Below, one piece after another: positions 26,716 to 34,646 of a stretch of 64,000 bases of DNA (the stretch's first letter is position 1; each line of letters begins with the position of its first letter). The DNA comes from Streptomyces sp. NBC_01478 (GTDB lineage Bacteria > Actinomycetota > Actinomycetes > Streptomycetales > Streptomycetaceae), in assembly GCF_036227225.1 (NCBI RefSeq), contig NZ_CP109444.1, forward strand, positions 8,661,501 through 8,725,500, given 5' to 3'. A program made the translations under genes and the position numbers. The notes under the pieces are model-generated. The model saw nothing but the letters and a program-made list of their open reading frames with translations, ran no database searches and was not told the DNA's origin.

Positions 26716-27723
26716 ATGGCGACAGTCCCGACCGCCCTCGCCGGCCGCCACTTCCTCAAGGAGCTGGACTTCACCGAGGAGGAGTTCCGCGGCCTGATCG
26801 AGCTGGCCGCCGAGCTGAAGGCCGCCAAGAAGGCCGGGGGCGAGACGCGGTACCTGTCGGGCAAGAACATCGCGCTGATCTTCGAGAAGACCTCGACGCG
26901 CACCCGCTGCGCGTTCGAGGTCGCCGCGGCCGACCAGGGTGCCTCGACGACCTACCTCGACCCCTCGGGCTCGCAGATCGGGCACAAGGAGTCCGTGAAG
27001 GACACCGCACGGGTGCTCGGCCGTATGTTCGACGGCATCGAGTACCGCGGGGACAGTCAGGCCGCCGTGGAAGAGCTGGGTGCGTACGCGGGCGTACCGG
27101 TGTACAACGGGCTCACCGACGACTGGCACCCCACCCAGATGCTCGCCGACGTGCTCACCATGACCGAGCACAGCGACAAGCCGCTCAAGGGGATCGCCTT
27201 CGCCTACCTCGGCGACGCCCGCTTCAACATGGGCAACTCCTACCTGGTCACCGGCGCGCTGCTCGGCATGGACGTACGGATCGTCGCCCCGAAGTCGTAC
27301 TGGCCCGCCGAGGAGATCGTCACCGCCGCCCGCGCGCTCGCCGAGCGCAGCGGCGCGCGCATCACGCTCACCGAGGGGATCGAGGAGGGGGTGACGGGCG
27401 CCGACTTCGTCGTCACCGACGTGTGGGTCTCCATGGGCGAGCCCAAACAGGTCTGGGACGAGCGGATCACGGCCCTCGCGCCGTACGCCGTGACCATGGA
27501 CGTCCTACGGGCCACCGGCAACCCGGACGTCAGGTTCCTGCACTGTCTGCCGGCCTTCCACGACCTCGGCACCAAGGTCGGCCGCGAGATATACGAGACC
27601 CACGGCCTCGACTCGCTGGAGGTCACCGACGAGGTCTTCGAGTCCGCCCACTCGGTCGTCTTCGACCAGGCGGAGAACCGGCTGCACACGATCAAGGCCG
27701 TACTGGTGGCGACACTGGCCTGA
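26716..27723 (+). CDS. argF: Ornithine carbamoyltransferase
   Basis: A 335-aa enzyme of the aspartate/ornithine carbamoyltransferase family. The carbamoyl-phosphate motif STRTR is at residues 60-64, DWHPTQ near residue 136, and the ornithine-loop HCLPA motif at 276-280. Next to arginine deiminase it most likely works catabolically (arcB role), though the sequence alone does not separate anabolic from catabolic forms. The ATG follows TCTGGAG. A separate A/T-rich leader suggests it may have its own promoter as well as read-through from arcA. Confidence 0.93.
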   Translation: MATVPTALAGRHFLKELDFTEEEFRGLIELAAELKAAKKAGGETRYLSGKNIALIFEKTSTRTRCAFEVAAADQGASTTYLDPSGSQIGHKESVKDTARVLGRMFDGIEYRGDSQAAVEELGAYAGVPVYNGLTDDWHPTQMLADVLTMTEHSDKPLKGIAFAYLGDARFNMGNSYLVTGALLGMDVRIVAPKSYWPAEEIVTAARALAERSGARITLTEGIEEGVTGADFVVTDVWVSMGEPKQVWDERITALAPYAVTMDVLRATGNPDVRFLHCLPAFHDLGTKVGREIYETHGLDSLEVTDEVFESAHSVVFDQAENRLHTIKAVLVATLA

Positions 27724-27738
27724 TCAGTGCTTGAAAAC

Positions 27739-27761
27739 GTCCGGCGGCTATCCCGCCGGAC
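27739..27761. terminator. Bidirectional terminator hairpin
   Basis: GTCCGGCGG and CCGCCGGAC pair perfectly around a 5-base loop. It lies after argF and includes the stop codon of the convergent HATPase gene in its loop. Confidence 0.8.
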
Positions 27762-28203
27762 GCCACTGCCGCGGTACGACGGGCAGCCTGAACCACACCG
27801 CCTTGCCCGACTCGGTGGGGCGGTGGCCGCACGACGAGCTGAGGGCGCGGATCAGCAGCAGGCCGCGCCCGTGCTCCTGCCAGGGGTCGGGCTCCTCGAC
27901 GACGGGCTTCGTCAGGCTTCCGGGCGGCTCCGGGTCGGGATCGTGCACCTCGACCTGGCAGCCGGTGGGCAGCAGCTCGACCACGAGCTCTATGGGGGCG
28001 TCACCGGCGGTGTGCTCCACCGCGTTCGCGACCAGCTCCGCCGTCAGCAGCTCCGCGGTGTCGCTGTCGGCCGTGTACTTCACCTCGGACAGAGCCGTAC
28101 GGACCAGTGCGCGGGCCACCGGCACGGCCGCGGCGGTGTGCGGCAGTGCGATGCGCCAGGAGGCGGAGGCGGAAGGGCGTTCTTGCAAGGCGGGTCCGTT
28201 CAT
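27748..28203 (-). CDS. HATPase-domain regulatory protein (RsbW/SpoIIAB-like)
   Basis: A 151-aa single-domain ATP-binding protein of the anti-sigma/serine kinase HATPase group. The N box is ELVANAVEH (residues 56-64) and the G2-like box is HGRGLLLIRAL near residue 122. Streptomyces has dozens of such orphan proteins; some bind sigma or anti-anti-sigma factors, but no partner gene is next to this one. I start it at ATG 28203 because upstream codons are Arg-rich and non-conserved; the ribosome binding site is weak. A promoter-like -35/-10 pair lies just upstream. Confidence 0.8.
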   Translation of the reverse strand: MNGPALQERPSASASWRIALPHTAAAVPVARALVRTALSEVKYTADSDTAELLTAELVANAVEHTAGDAPIELVVELLPTGCQVEVHDPDPEPPGSLTKPVVEEPDPWQEHGRGLLLIRALSSSCGHRPTESGKAVWFRLPVVPRQWRPAG

Positions 28204-28225
28204 GGAGCAGGCTGTCCTGCTTTCA

Positions 28226-28256
28226 ACTATATGAATGGTACGGCGCCTTTTGTCAG
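28226..28256 (-). promoter_or_regulatory. Possible promoter of HATPase gene
   Basis: On the minus strand CTGACA (28256-28251) and TATAGT (28231-28226) are 19 bases apart, in a locally A/T-rich stretch 23 bases upstream of the ATG. Confidence 0.35.
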
Positions 28257-28376
28257 AGTCTCTCGGCGGGCACCGCACGGGACCTTCGTCCCGGTACCGA
28301 GCGGCATACCCCGTTCAACGGCCACTCCCGCACTGCTGCTCCCGTTGTTACCGCGCTATTGACATCTCGTGACAAG

Positions 28377-28417
28377 AACGCCCTCGGGCCCCGTGCGAAA
28401 CGGGGTCCGAGGGCGTT
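28377..28417 (-). terminator. Terminator of cysCDN operon
   Basis: A 17-bp stem (AACGCCCTCGGGCCCCG with its partner, one wobble pair) and 7-base loop lie 16 bases after the cysN stop codon. Confidence 0.75.
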
Positions 28418-28432
28418 CTCAGCGAGGGGGGA

Positions 28433-29644
28433 TCAGCTCAGGTCGGCCATGCCCGCCGTGAGCGTCGCGCCGTCCGCCGGGTCGATCACCAGGAACGCGC
28501 CCGTACGGCGGGACACCGCGTAGTCGTCGAGCGCGAGCGGCTCGGCGGTGCGCAGGGTGATCCGGCCCAGGTCGTTCGCGGTCAGCTCGGCCGCACCGCC
28601 GAGGTCCTTGACGATCGCCTTGACCGTACGGGTCGTGTGCCGCAGCAGCACCCGGTCGCCGACCCGCAGCGGCCGGTCGGCCAGATGGCAGACGGCGGCC
28701 CGGACGTCCTGGGTGAGCGCGGGCGCGTCGGCGCCGGTGGTGATCATGTCGCCGCGCGACACGTCCCGCTGGTCCGCGAGCCGCAGGCTGACCGACTGCG
28801 GCGCGTACGCCGCCCCGGCCTCGGTGCCGAGCACGGAGATCCCGGTGATCTCGGAGACCTCGCCCGAGGGATGCACCGTCACCCGGTCCCCGACCCGCAG
28901 CGAGCCGGACACCAACTGGCCCGCGTACCAACGGACTTCACCGTCACGGATGACGTACTGGACCGGGAACCGGGCCGGTGCGTCCGACGGGTCCGCGCCG
29001 ACCGGGACGTCCTCCAGGAACTCCAGCAGGGCCGGGCCCTCGTACCAGTCCATGCGCGCCGAACGGTCCACGACGTTGTCGCCGACCAGCGCCGACACCG
29101 GGATCGGCGTGAAGGACGGCAGCCCCAACTCGGCGGCGTGGCCCGCGAATTCCTCGACGATCCGCTCGAACACCGCCTGCTCGTACCCGACGAGGTCCAT
29201 CTTGTTGACGGCCAGCACCACATGCGGCACCCGCAGCAGCCCGGCCACGGCGGCATGCCGCAGGGTCTGCTCCACGACACCGTTGCGCGCGTCGATCAGG
29301 ACGATCGCCAGCTCGGCGGTGGAGGCGCCGGTGACCATGTTGCGGGTGTACTGCACATGGCCCGGGGTGTCGGCGAGGATGAACCGCCTGCGGGGGGTGG
29401 CGAAGTAGCGGTACGCCACGTCGATGGTGATGCCCTGCTCGCGCTCGGCGCGCAGTCCGTCGGTGAGCAGCGCGAGGTCGGGCGCGTCCTGGCCGCGGTC
29501 GGCCGACACCCGCTGCACGGCTTCGAGTTGGTCGGTCAGCACCGACTTGGAGTCGTGCAACAGCCGTCCTACGAGCGTGGACTTGCCGTCGTCGACCGAA
29601 CCGGCCGTCGCGAACCGCAGCGTGTCGATGGTGGTCGTGCTCAT
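28433..29644 (-). CDS. cysN: Sulfate adenylyltransferase subunit 1 (GTPase)
   Basis: A 403-aa translation-factor-like GTPase that energises ATP sulfurylase: GTP hydrolysis drives formation of adenosine 5'-phosphosulfate from sulfate and ATP. The P-loop is GSVDDGKST (residues 15-23); DTPGH and NKMD follow, then EF-Tu-like beta-barrel domains. Its partner CysD ends two bases upstream. No CysC domain is fused at the C-terminus; cysC is a separate gene at the head of the operon. Confidence 0.95.
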   Translation of the reverse strand: MSTTTIDTLRFATAGSVDDGKSTLVGRLLHDSKSVLTDQLEAVQRVSADRGQDAPDLALLTDGLRAEREQGITIDVAYRYFATPRRRFILADTPGHVQYTRNMVTGASTAELAIVLIDARNGVVEQTLRHAAVAGLLRVPHVVLAVNKMDLVGYEQAVFERIVEEFAGHAAELGLPSFTPIPVSALVGDNVVDRSARMDWYEGPALLEFLEDVPVGADPSDAPARFPVQYVIRDGEVRWYAGQLVSGSLRVGDRVTVHPSGEVSEITGISVLGTEAGAAYAPQSVSLRLADQRDVSRGDMITTGADAPALTQDVRAAVCHLADRPLRVGDRVLLRHTTRTVKAIVKDLGGAAELTANDLGRITLRTAEPLALDDYAVSRRTGAFLVIDPADGATLTAGMADLS

Positions 29645-29646
29645 GG

Positions 29647-30546
29647 TTAGAAGTACCCCTCGCGCTTGCGGTCTTCCATCGCGGCCTCGGACAGCTTGTC
29701 GTCGGCACGCGTCGCGCCCCGCTCGGTGACCCGGGAGGCGGCGATCTCGGTGATGACCTGCTCCAGCGTCACCGCGTCCGAGTCGACCGCCCCCGTGCAG
29801 GACATGTCCCCGACGGTCCGGTACCGGACCTGCCGCTTCTCGACGGTCTCGTCCGCCTTCGGGCCGCCCCACTCACCGGCGGTCAGCCACATGCCGCCGC
29901 GCGCGAACACCTCGCGGTAGTGGGCGAAGTAGATGTCGGGCAGCTCGATGCCCTCGCGGTCGATGTACTGCCAGACGTCGAGCTCGGTCCAGTTGGACAG
30001 CGGGAACACTCGGACGTGCTCGCCGGGCGCGTGCCGCCCGTTGTAGAGATTCCACAGCTCGGGCCGCTGCCGACGCGGGTCCCACTGCGAGAACTCGTCA
30101 CGAAGGCTGAACACCCGCTCCTTGGCGCGGGCCTTCTCCTCGTCCCTGCGACCGCCACCGAACACGGCGTCAAAGCGCTCGGACTGGATCTTCTCGGTGA
30201 GCGGCACGGTCTGGAGCGGATTACGGGTCCCGTCGGGACGTTCGCGCAGCACACCGCGGTCGATGTAGTCCTGTACGGAGGCCACATGGAGCCGCAGTCC
30301 ATGTGCGGCCACCACGCGGTCCCGGTACTCAAGGACTTCGGGGAAGTTGTGTCCGGTGTCCACATGCAGCAGGGAGAAGGGCACCGGCGCGGGCGCGAAC
30401 GCCTTCAGGGCGAGGTGCAGCATGACGATGGAGTCCTTGCCGCCGGAGAAGAGGATCACCGGCCGCTCGAACTCACCCGCCACCTCACGGAAGATGTGCA
30501 CCGCCTCGGACTCAAGCGCGTCCAGGTGCGAGAGGGCGAAGGTCAC
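29647..30546 (-). CDS. cysD: Sulfate adenylyltransferase subunit 2
   Basis: A 299-aa ATP pyrophosphatase-fold catalytic subunit of ATP sulfurylase. The PP-loop SGGKDS is at residues 34-39, followed by FGGGRRDEEKARAKER and the conserved WNLYNGR. The GTG start (30546) lies inside GTGTGA and overlaps the cysC stop by four bases. The chain ends in the CysD tail RKREGYF. Confidence 0.95.
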   Translation of the reverse strand: MTFALSHLDALESEAVHIFREVAGEFERPVILFSGGKDSIVMLHLALKAFAPAPVPFSLLHVDTGHNFPEVLEYRDRVVAAHGLRLHVASVQDYIDRGVLRERPDGTRNPLQTVPLTEKIQSERFDAVFGGGRRDEEKARAKERVFSLRDEFSQWDPRRQRPELWNLYNGRHAPGEHVRVFPLSNWTELDVWQYIDREGIELPDIYFAHYREVFARGGMWLTAGEWGGPKADETVEKRQVRYRTVGDMSCTGAVDSDAVTLEQVITEIAASRVTERGATRADDKLSEAAMEDRKREGYF

Positions 30547-31094
30547 ACCAGCCCCCGCTCGGACAGCACCGCGTACACCGCGTCCGCAGACTCCTGCGGG
30601 CTCTGCGTCTGCGTGGGCAGCGTGAGCGCCGGGTCGGTGGGCGGCTCGTACGGGTCGTCGACACCGGTCAGGCCGGTCAGCGCGCCCGCGGCCTGGCGGG
30701 CGTAGAGGCCCTTCACGTCGCGCTCGCTGCACACCTCCACGGGCGCCGCGACATGCACCTCGATGTACGGCGTGCCGCTCGCCTGGTGGCGCTTGCGGAC
30801 GGCCTCGCGGCTGTCGGCGTACGGCGCGATGACCGGGACGACGGAGAGGACGCCGTTGCGCGCGAGCACCTCGGAGACCAGGCCGATGCGCTGCACATTG
30901 GTGTTGCGGTCCTCGCGGGAGAAGCCGAGGCCGGCCGAGAGGAAGCGGCGTACCTCGTCGCCGTCGAGGATCTCCACGCGATGTCCCTCGGCCTTGAGGC
31001 GCTCCCCGAGATGTCTGGCGATCGTCGTCTTACCCGCGCTCGGCAGTCCGGTGAGCCAGACGGTGGCTCCGTGAGCCCGTGCCGTGGTGGTCAT
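30543..31094 (-). CDS. cysC: Adenylylsulfate kinase
   Basis: A 183-aa APS kinase that phosphorylates APS to PAPS. P-loop GLPSAGKTT is at residues 16-24; LDGDEVRR and the FSREDRNTNVQRIG block that contacts APS follow. It is the first gene of cysC-cysD-cysN. I prefer the ATG at 31094 (GAGGA nine bases upstream) to a TTG two codons earlier. cysH and the sulfite reductase gene, often adjacent in Streptomyces, are not upstream here; a PaaX-type gene is. Confidence 0.93.
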   Translation of the reverse strand: MTTTARAHGATVWLTGLPSAGKTTIARHLGERLKAEGHRVEILDGDEVRRFLSAGLGFSREDRNTNVQRIGLVSEVLARNGVLSVVPVIAPYADSREAVRKRHQASGTPYIEVHVAAPVEVCSERDVKGLYARQAAGALTGLTGVDDPYEPPTDPALTLPTQTQSPQESADAVYAVLSERGLV

Positions 31095-31109
31095 GCGCAA
31101 CAGTCCTCT

Positions 31110-31150
31110 TTCTTACCCGACGAGCGACGTCGTCGAAGGGTAGGTAAGAA
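31110..31150 (-). promoter_or_regulatory. Inverted repeat in cysC promoter region
   Basis: TTCTTACC (31110-31117) and GGTAAGAA (31143-31150) form an inverted repeat 16-56 bases upstream of cysC, enclosing a second short palindromic stretch around GACGTC. It could be an operator for sulfur regulation or shape the 5' leader. No known consensus is claimed. Confidence 0.35.
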
Positions 31151-31248
31151 CTCTGAGAGGACCCGCTAAGGATGCTGAGGTTTAGCTGAGTGACTGATGG
31201 TGCGCAAGAGGTCACGGGCCCTTGCCATGAACTGTTCACAATCGGCCG

Positions 31249-32076
31249 CTACGACGACTGCGGGCGCACCCCCGCGAACACCGCCCCCGCGTCCCGCAGC
31301 CGCTCGTGCAGCGCCCGGAACACCTCCGCCGAGCGGGCGCCCGGCCAGTCCCCGGGGAGCAGGCTCGCGGGCAGTCCGGGGTCGGCGTAGGGGAGATGGC
31401 GCCAGGAGTCCAGGGCGAGGAGGTAGTCGCGGTACGCGTCCTCGGGCGGGGTGTCCGCGCGCTGCTCCCAGGCGTGCAGCACGCGCGCGTGCCGGTCCAG
31501 GAACGCCCGGTGCCGGTCGGCGATCGCGGGCAGGTCCCACCAGCGGGCGACGGCCTCGGCGGTCGCCGCGAAGCCGAGGTGCTCGCCGCGGAAGAAGTCC
31601 ACGTACGGGTCGAGCCGCAGCCGCCCGAGGATGTGCCGGGTCTCCTCGTACAGCCGGGCGGGCGCGATCCACACGCCGGGGGCGGCGGTGCCGAAGCCGA
31701 GGGCGGACAGCCGGGAGCGCAGGACGTGCCGCTTCTGGCGCTCGGACTCGGGGACGGAGAACACCGCGAGCACCCAGCCCTCGTCGTCCGAGGGGGTGGT
31801 CGCGTAGATACGCCGGTCTCCGTCGTCGAGCAACTGCCGCGCCTCGGGCGAGAGTTCGTAGCCGGCGGCGCCCTGTGCCGTACGGGCGGGCAGGAGCAGC
31901 CCGCGCCGTTTGAGGCGGGACACCGACGAGCGCACCGAGGGTGCGTCGACGCCGGCCGCGGCCAGGAGCCGGATCAGTTCCGCGACCGGAACAGGGCCGG
32001 GCACGAAGCGGCCGTAGGCGCCGTAGAGCGTGACGATGAGAGACCGTGGAGCAGGCTGGTCGGACACGTTGATCAT
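31249..32076 (-). CDS. PaaX-family transcriptional regulator
   Basis: A 275-aa protein like PaaX, the phenylacetyl-CoA-responsive repressor. An N-terminal winged-helix domain (PRSLIVTLYGAYG, then SVRSSVSRLKRRGLL, about residues 10-62) is followed by the PaaX middle domain (WVLAVFSVPESERQKRH, GFGTAAPGVWIAP) and the C-terminal domain (ILGRLRLDPYVDFF, RDYLLALDSWRHLPYADPGL split around residues 215-235). No phenylacetate genes are in the window, so its target is elsewhere or different. The ATG at 32076 has a poor ribosome binding site; a GTG three codons later is an alternative. Confidence 0.85.
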   Translation of the reverse strand: MINVSDQPAPRSLIVTLYGAYGRFVPGPVPVAELIRLLAAAGVDAPSVRSSVSRLKRRGLLLPARTAQGAAGYELSPEARQLLDDGDRRIYATTPSDDEGWVLAVFSVPESERQKRHVLRSRLSALGFGTAAPGVWIAPARLYEETRHILGRLRLDPYVDFFRGEHLGFAATAEAVARWWDLPAIADRHRAFLDRHARVLHAWEQRADTPPEDAYRDYLLALDSWRHLPYADPGLPASLLPGDWPGARSAEVFRALHERLRDAGAVFAGVRPQSS

Positions 32077-32185
32077 CTTAGGTCGTCAGCATCACTGCTG
32101 GTCACCTCGGGTGCGCAAGCTGAACCTCTACGGTTCGTCGGTCACCGCGGGCGGCGCGTCCCGGAAGACGATCAGGTGGGAACGG

Positions 32186-32386
32186 TCAGGCGGCGACGGC
32201 GAGTTGGTCCGCCGGCACCCGGTGCGGGGCGACGATCCGGCCGTCGGGCAGTACGGCGCCCAGGTCGTCGAAGACGATCGCGCCGTCGCACAGCAGCGTC
32301 CAGCCCTGCTCGGGGTGGGCGGAGACGATGTGCGGGGTGGTCGTGTCGGTGTCGGTCACGGGGCACGAGGACTGGTGGGAACACAT
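32186..32386 (-). CDS. DUF5999 small protein
   Basis: A 66-aa protein that I recognise as the actinobacterial DUF5999 family: Cys residues near the start (MCSHQSSCP), then the conserved AHPEQGWTLLCDG and VFDDLGAVLPDG segments and an APHR tail. GGAGG lies at the right distance before the ATG at 32386. The Cys/His-rich N-terminus may bind metal, but no function is established to my knowledge. Confidence 0.8.
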   Translation of the reverse strand: MCSHQSSCPVTDTDTTTPHIVSAHPEQGWTLLCDGAIVFDDLGAVLPDGRIVAPHRVPADQLAVAA

Positions 32387-32566
32387 GGCGTACCTCCACG
32401 TCGGATGCGATCCGTTCCGGCGGCTCCGTCGCCGCCCGTATCGCATAGACAGACCATCCTCCCGCCGCGAACTCATCGGAACCGCCTGCTGTGAAGCGTG
32501 ACAACACGCGGACAACACTCGGACGGTTCCACGACGCTCGGTGCGGACTCGCCACCGAAGGAGTGA

Positions 32567-33064
<498 letters not shown>

Positions 33065-33072
33065 GCCCGCGA

Positions 33073-33108
33073 CTTCGGCCCGCACCCCCAAGAGGGCGCG
33101 GGCCGAAG
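33073..33108. terminator. Bidirectional terminator hairpin
   Basis: CTTCGGCCCGC and GCGGGCCGAAG pair perfectly (11 bp) around a 14-base loop between two convergent genes. Confidence 0.8.
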
Positions 33109-33127
33109 GGAGTTCGGGTCGCGTGCG

Positions 33128-34336
33128 TCAGTGCTGGGTGTTGCTGGCCCAGATCGCGGTCGAGCCGCCGGAGTAGATCACCATGTTGCCGTCGCCCTGG
33201 AGCCGGAGGATGGCGCCGTTGTGGCCGCTGGTCTGGCTGGCCCAGACGGGCTGGTTGCTCGATGTGTAGACGACGAGGTTGCCGTCCGCCTGGAAGACCG
33301 CGTGGTAGTTCGAACCGAAGGTCATGGTGGCCCAACGGGCCTTGTTGTTCTCGTCGTACAGCACGAAGTTGCCGTCGGACTGCATGCGCAGCCGCGCCTT
33401 CTTCGCGTTGATCGACTGACCCGCCTTCAGTACTCGGGTGGCCGTGACAAGGATGTCCGACGGGTAGCTCGACGTGGTGGTCGTGCTCGACTTCGTCCCG
33501 GACTTGGTCGTCCCCGACTTGGTCGTGGTGGACTTCTTCGTCGGCTTCGCCGCCGCGGCCGGCTTCTTCGTCTTGACCGTCGTCGGCTCGCTCGCCGGCT
33601 GCGCGACGGTCGTCTTGCCCGGCGAGGTCTTGTGCGGCTGGGCGATCTTCGGTGTGGCGTGCGCGACGGGCGCGGACGGGCTGGAGGAGGCGTACGCCCC
33701 GGCGCCCTGTGTCGCGCCGTCGCCGAGGATCGTGCCCGCCTGGTCGGCGACGACCCGGTCATGGCTCTCCGGCGTCCGGTCCCGGCTCATCAGCAGCCCC
33801 GGCACGGCGATCAGCAGCGCGCCGAGCACCGCCGCACCGGCCAGCAGCGGGCGGCCCGGGCGGCCGACGGACGCGGCCGCCGTGGCTCCGGGCGTGGGTC
33901 CGTCCCCCTCGGGGGCGCTCGCGGCCAGCACCCCGGCGGGCGCCTCGGCCTCGGCCTCCTGCCGCGCCGGCCGGGCGGAGGCGGACTCCGGGCCGGCCGG
34001 TCCCGCGGGTTCCGCCGGCTCAGGGCCGGCACTTGCGAGCGCCTCGGCCTCTGCGGTCGAGGTCGCCGGCCGGCTCAGCTCCGCCGCGACGGACTCCGCG
34101 GAGATCGTCCCGGCCGAACCGACAGCCCCTGAACGGGACTTGGGTGTCGCACTCGCCGTGCTCGCCGGGGCCGACGTGGTGGCGGTCTCCCCGGCGGACG
34201 CCGCCGCCGAGGATGCCGCCAAGGTGAGGGTCGTCGGGTCCGCGGCCGTCGCTTCCCCGGCCGGGGAACCCGCCGCAGAGCCCTCTGCGTTCTCTGCCGC
34301 CGTATTCCGCGCGGCCGGTCCGGTTCGGTCTGTCAT
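33128..34336 (-). CDS. Membrane-anchored bulb-type lectin domain protein
   Basis: A 402-aa single-pass membrane protein. Residues 1-160 are a disordered Ala/Glu/Ser/Pro-rich cytoplasmic region; a transmembrane helix lies at ~163-183 (PLLAGAAVLGALLIAVPGLL). A Ser/Thr/Lys-rich external stalk follows, and the last ~110 residues form a bulb-type (GNA-like) lectin domain with three mannose-binding repeats of QxDxNxVxY type: QSDGNFVLY, QADGNLVVY and QGDGNMVIY. All three sites look intact, so it should bind mannose-type glycans outside the cell. The start is uncertain: a TTG at 34390 would add 18 plausible residues. It diverges from the T7SS beta-helix ATPase gene. Confidence 0.8.
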   Translation of the reverse strand: MTDRTGPAARNTAAENAEGSAAGSPAGEATAADPTTLTLAASSAAASAGETATTSAPASTASATPKSRSGAVGSAGTISAESVAAELSRPATSTAEAEALASAGPEPAEPAGPAGPESASARPARQEAEAEAPAGVLAASAPEGDGPTPGATAAASVGRPGRPLLAGAAVLGALLIAVPGLLMSRDRTPESHDRVVADQAGTILGDGATQGAGAYASSSPSAPVAHATPKIAQPHKTSPGKTTVAQPASEPTTVKTKKPAAAAKPTKKSTTTKSGTTKSGTKSSTTTTSSYPSDILVTATRVLKAGQSINAKKARLRMQSDGNFVLYDENNKARWATMTFGSNYHAVFQADGNLVVYTSSNQPVWASQTSGHNGAILRLQGDGNMVIYSGGSTAIWASNTQH

Positions 34337-34480
34337 CCGCCCTGTCCGCTCTCGTTCGCCCAGCAGTTCGTCGTACGTCTGTGTGCGCAATCCTATTCAC
34401 GTCCATTCACGCGCATGAGCCAACGGCGGTTCCTTTCACCGGAGTTAACAATCGTCACGGACAAGCCCCGGCGCTGGTAC

Positions 34481-34528
34481 GGCTGTTGCGCAACAGCCCA
34501 TAATTCGCCGTACGGCACTGTTGTGCCG
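34481..34528. promoter_or_regulatory. Palindromes in lectin/T7SS ATPase divergent promoter region
   Basis: GGCTGTTGCGCAACAGCC (34481-34498) is a perfect 18-bp palindrome. A second inverted repeat, CGGCAC-TGTT-GTGCCG, is at 34513-34528. Both lie in the 310-bp gap between the divergent lectin and T7SS ATPase genes and share the TGTTG core. They look like tandem operator sites; the regulator is unknown. Confidence 0.5.
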
Positions 34529-34646
34529 CACCACGCACACCCCCTCCGCACGTTCCGCTTTCCGGACCGGAGTGGGAACGCGCGTGCGGGGACGGCATGA
34601 TGGGGTTGCCGCAACCGACAGGTGCCGACACGAGGAGGTCAGCTGA

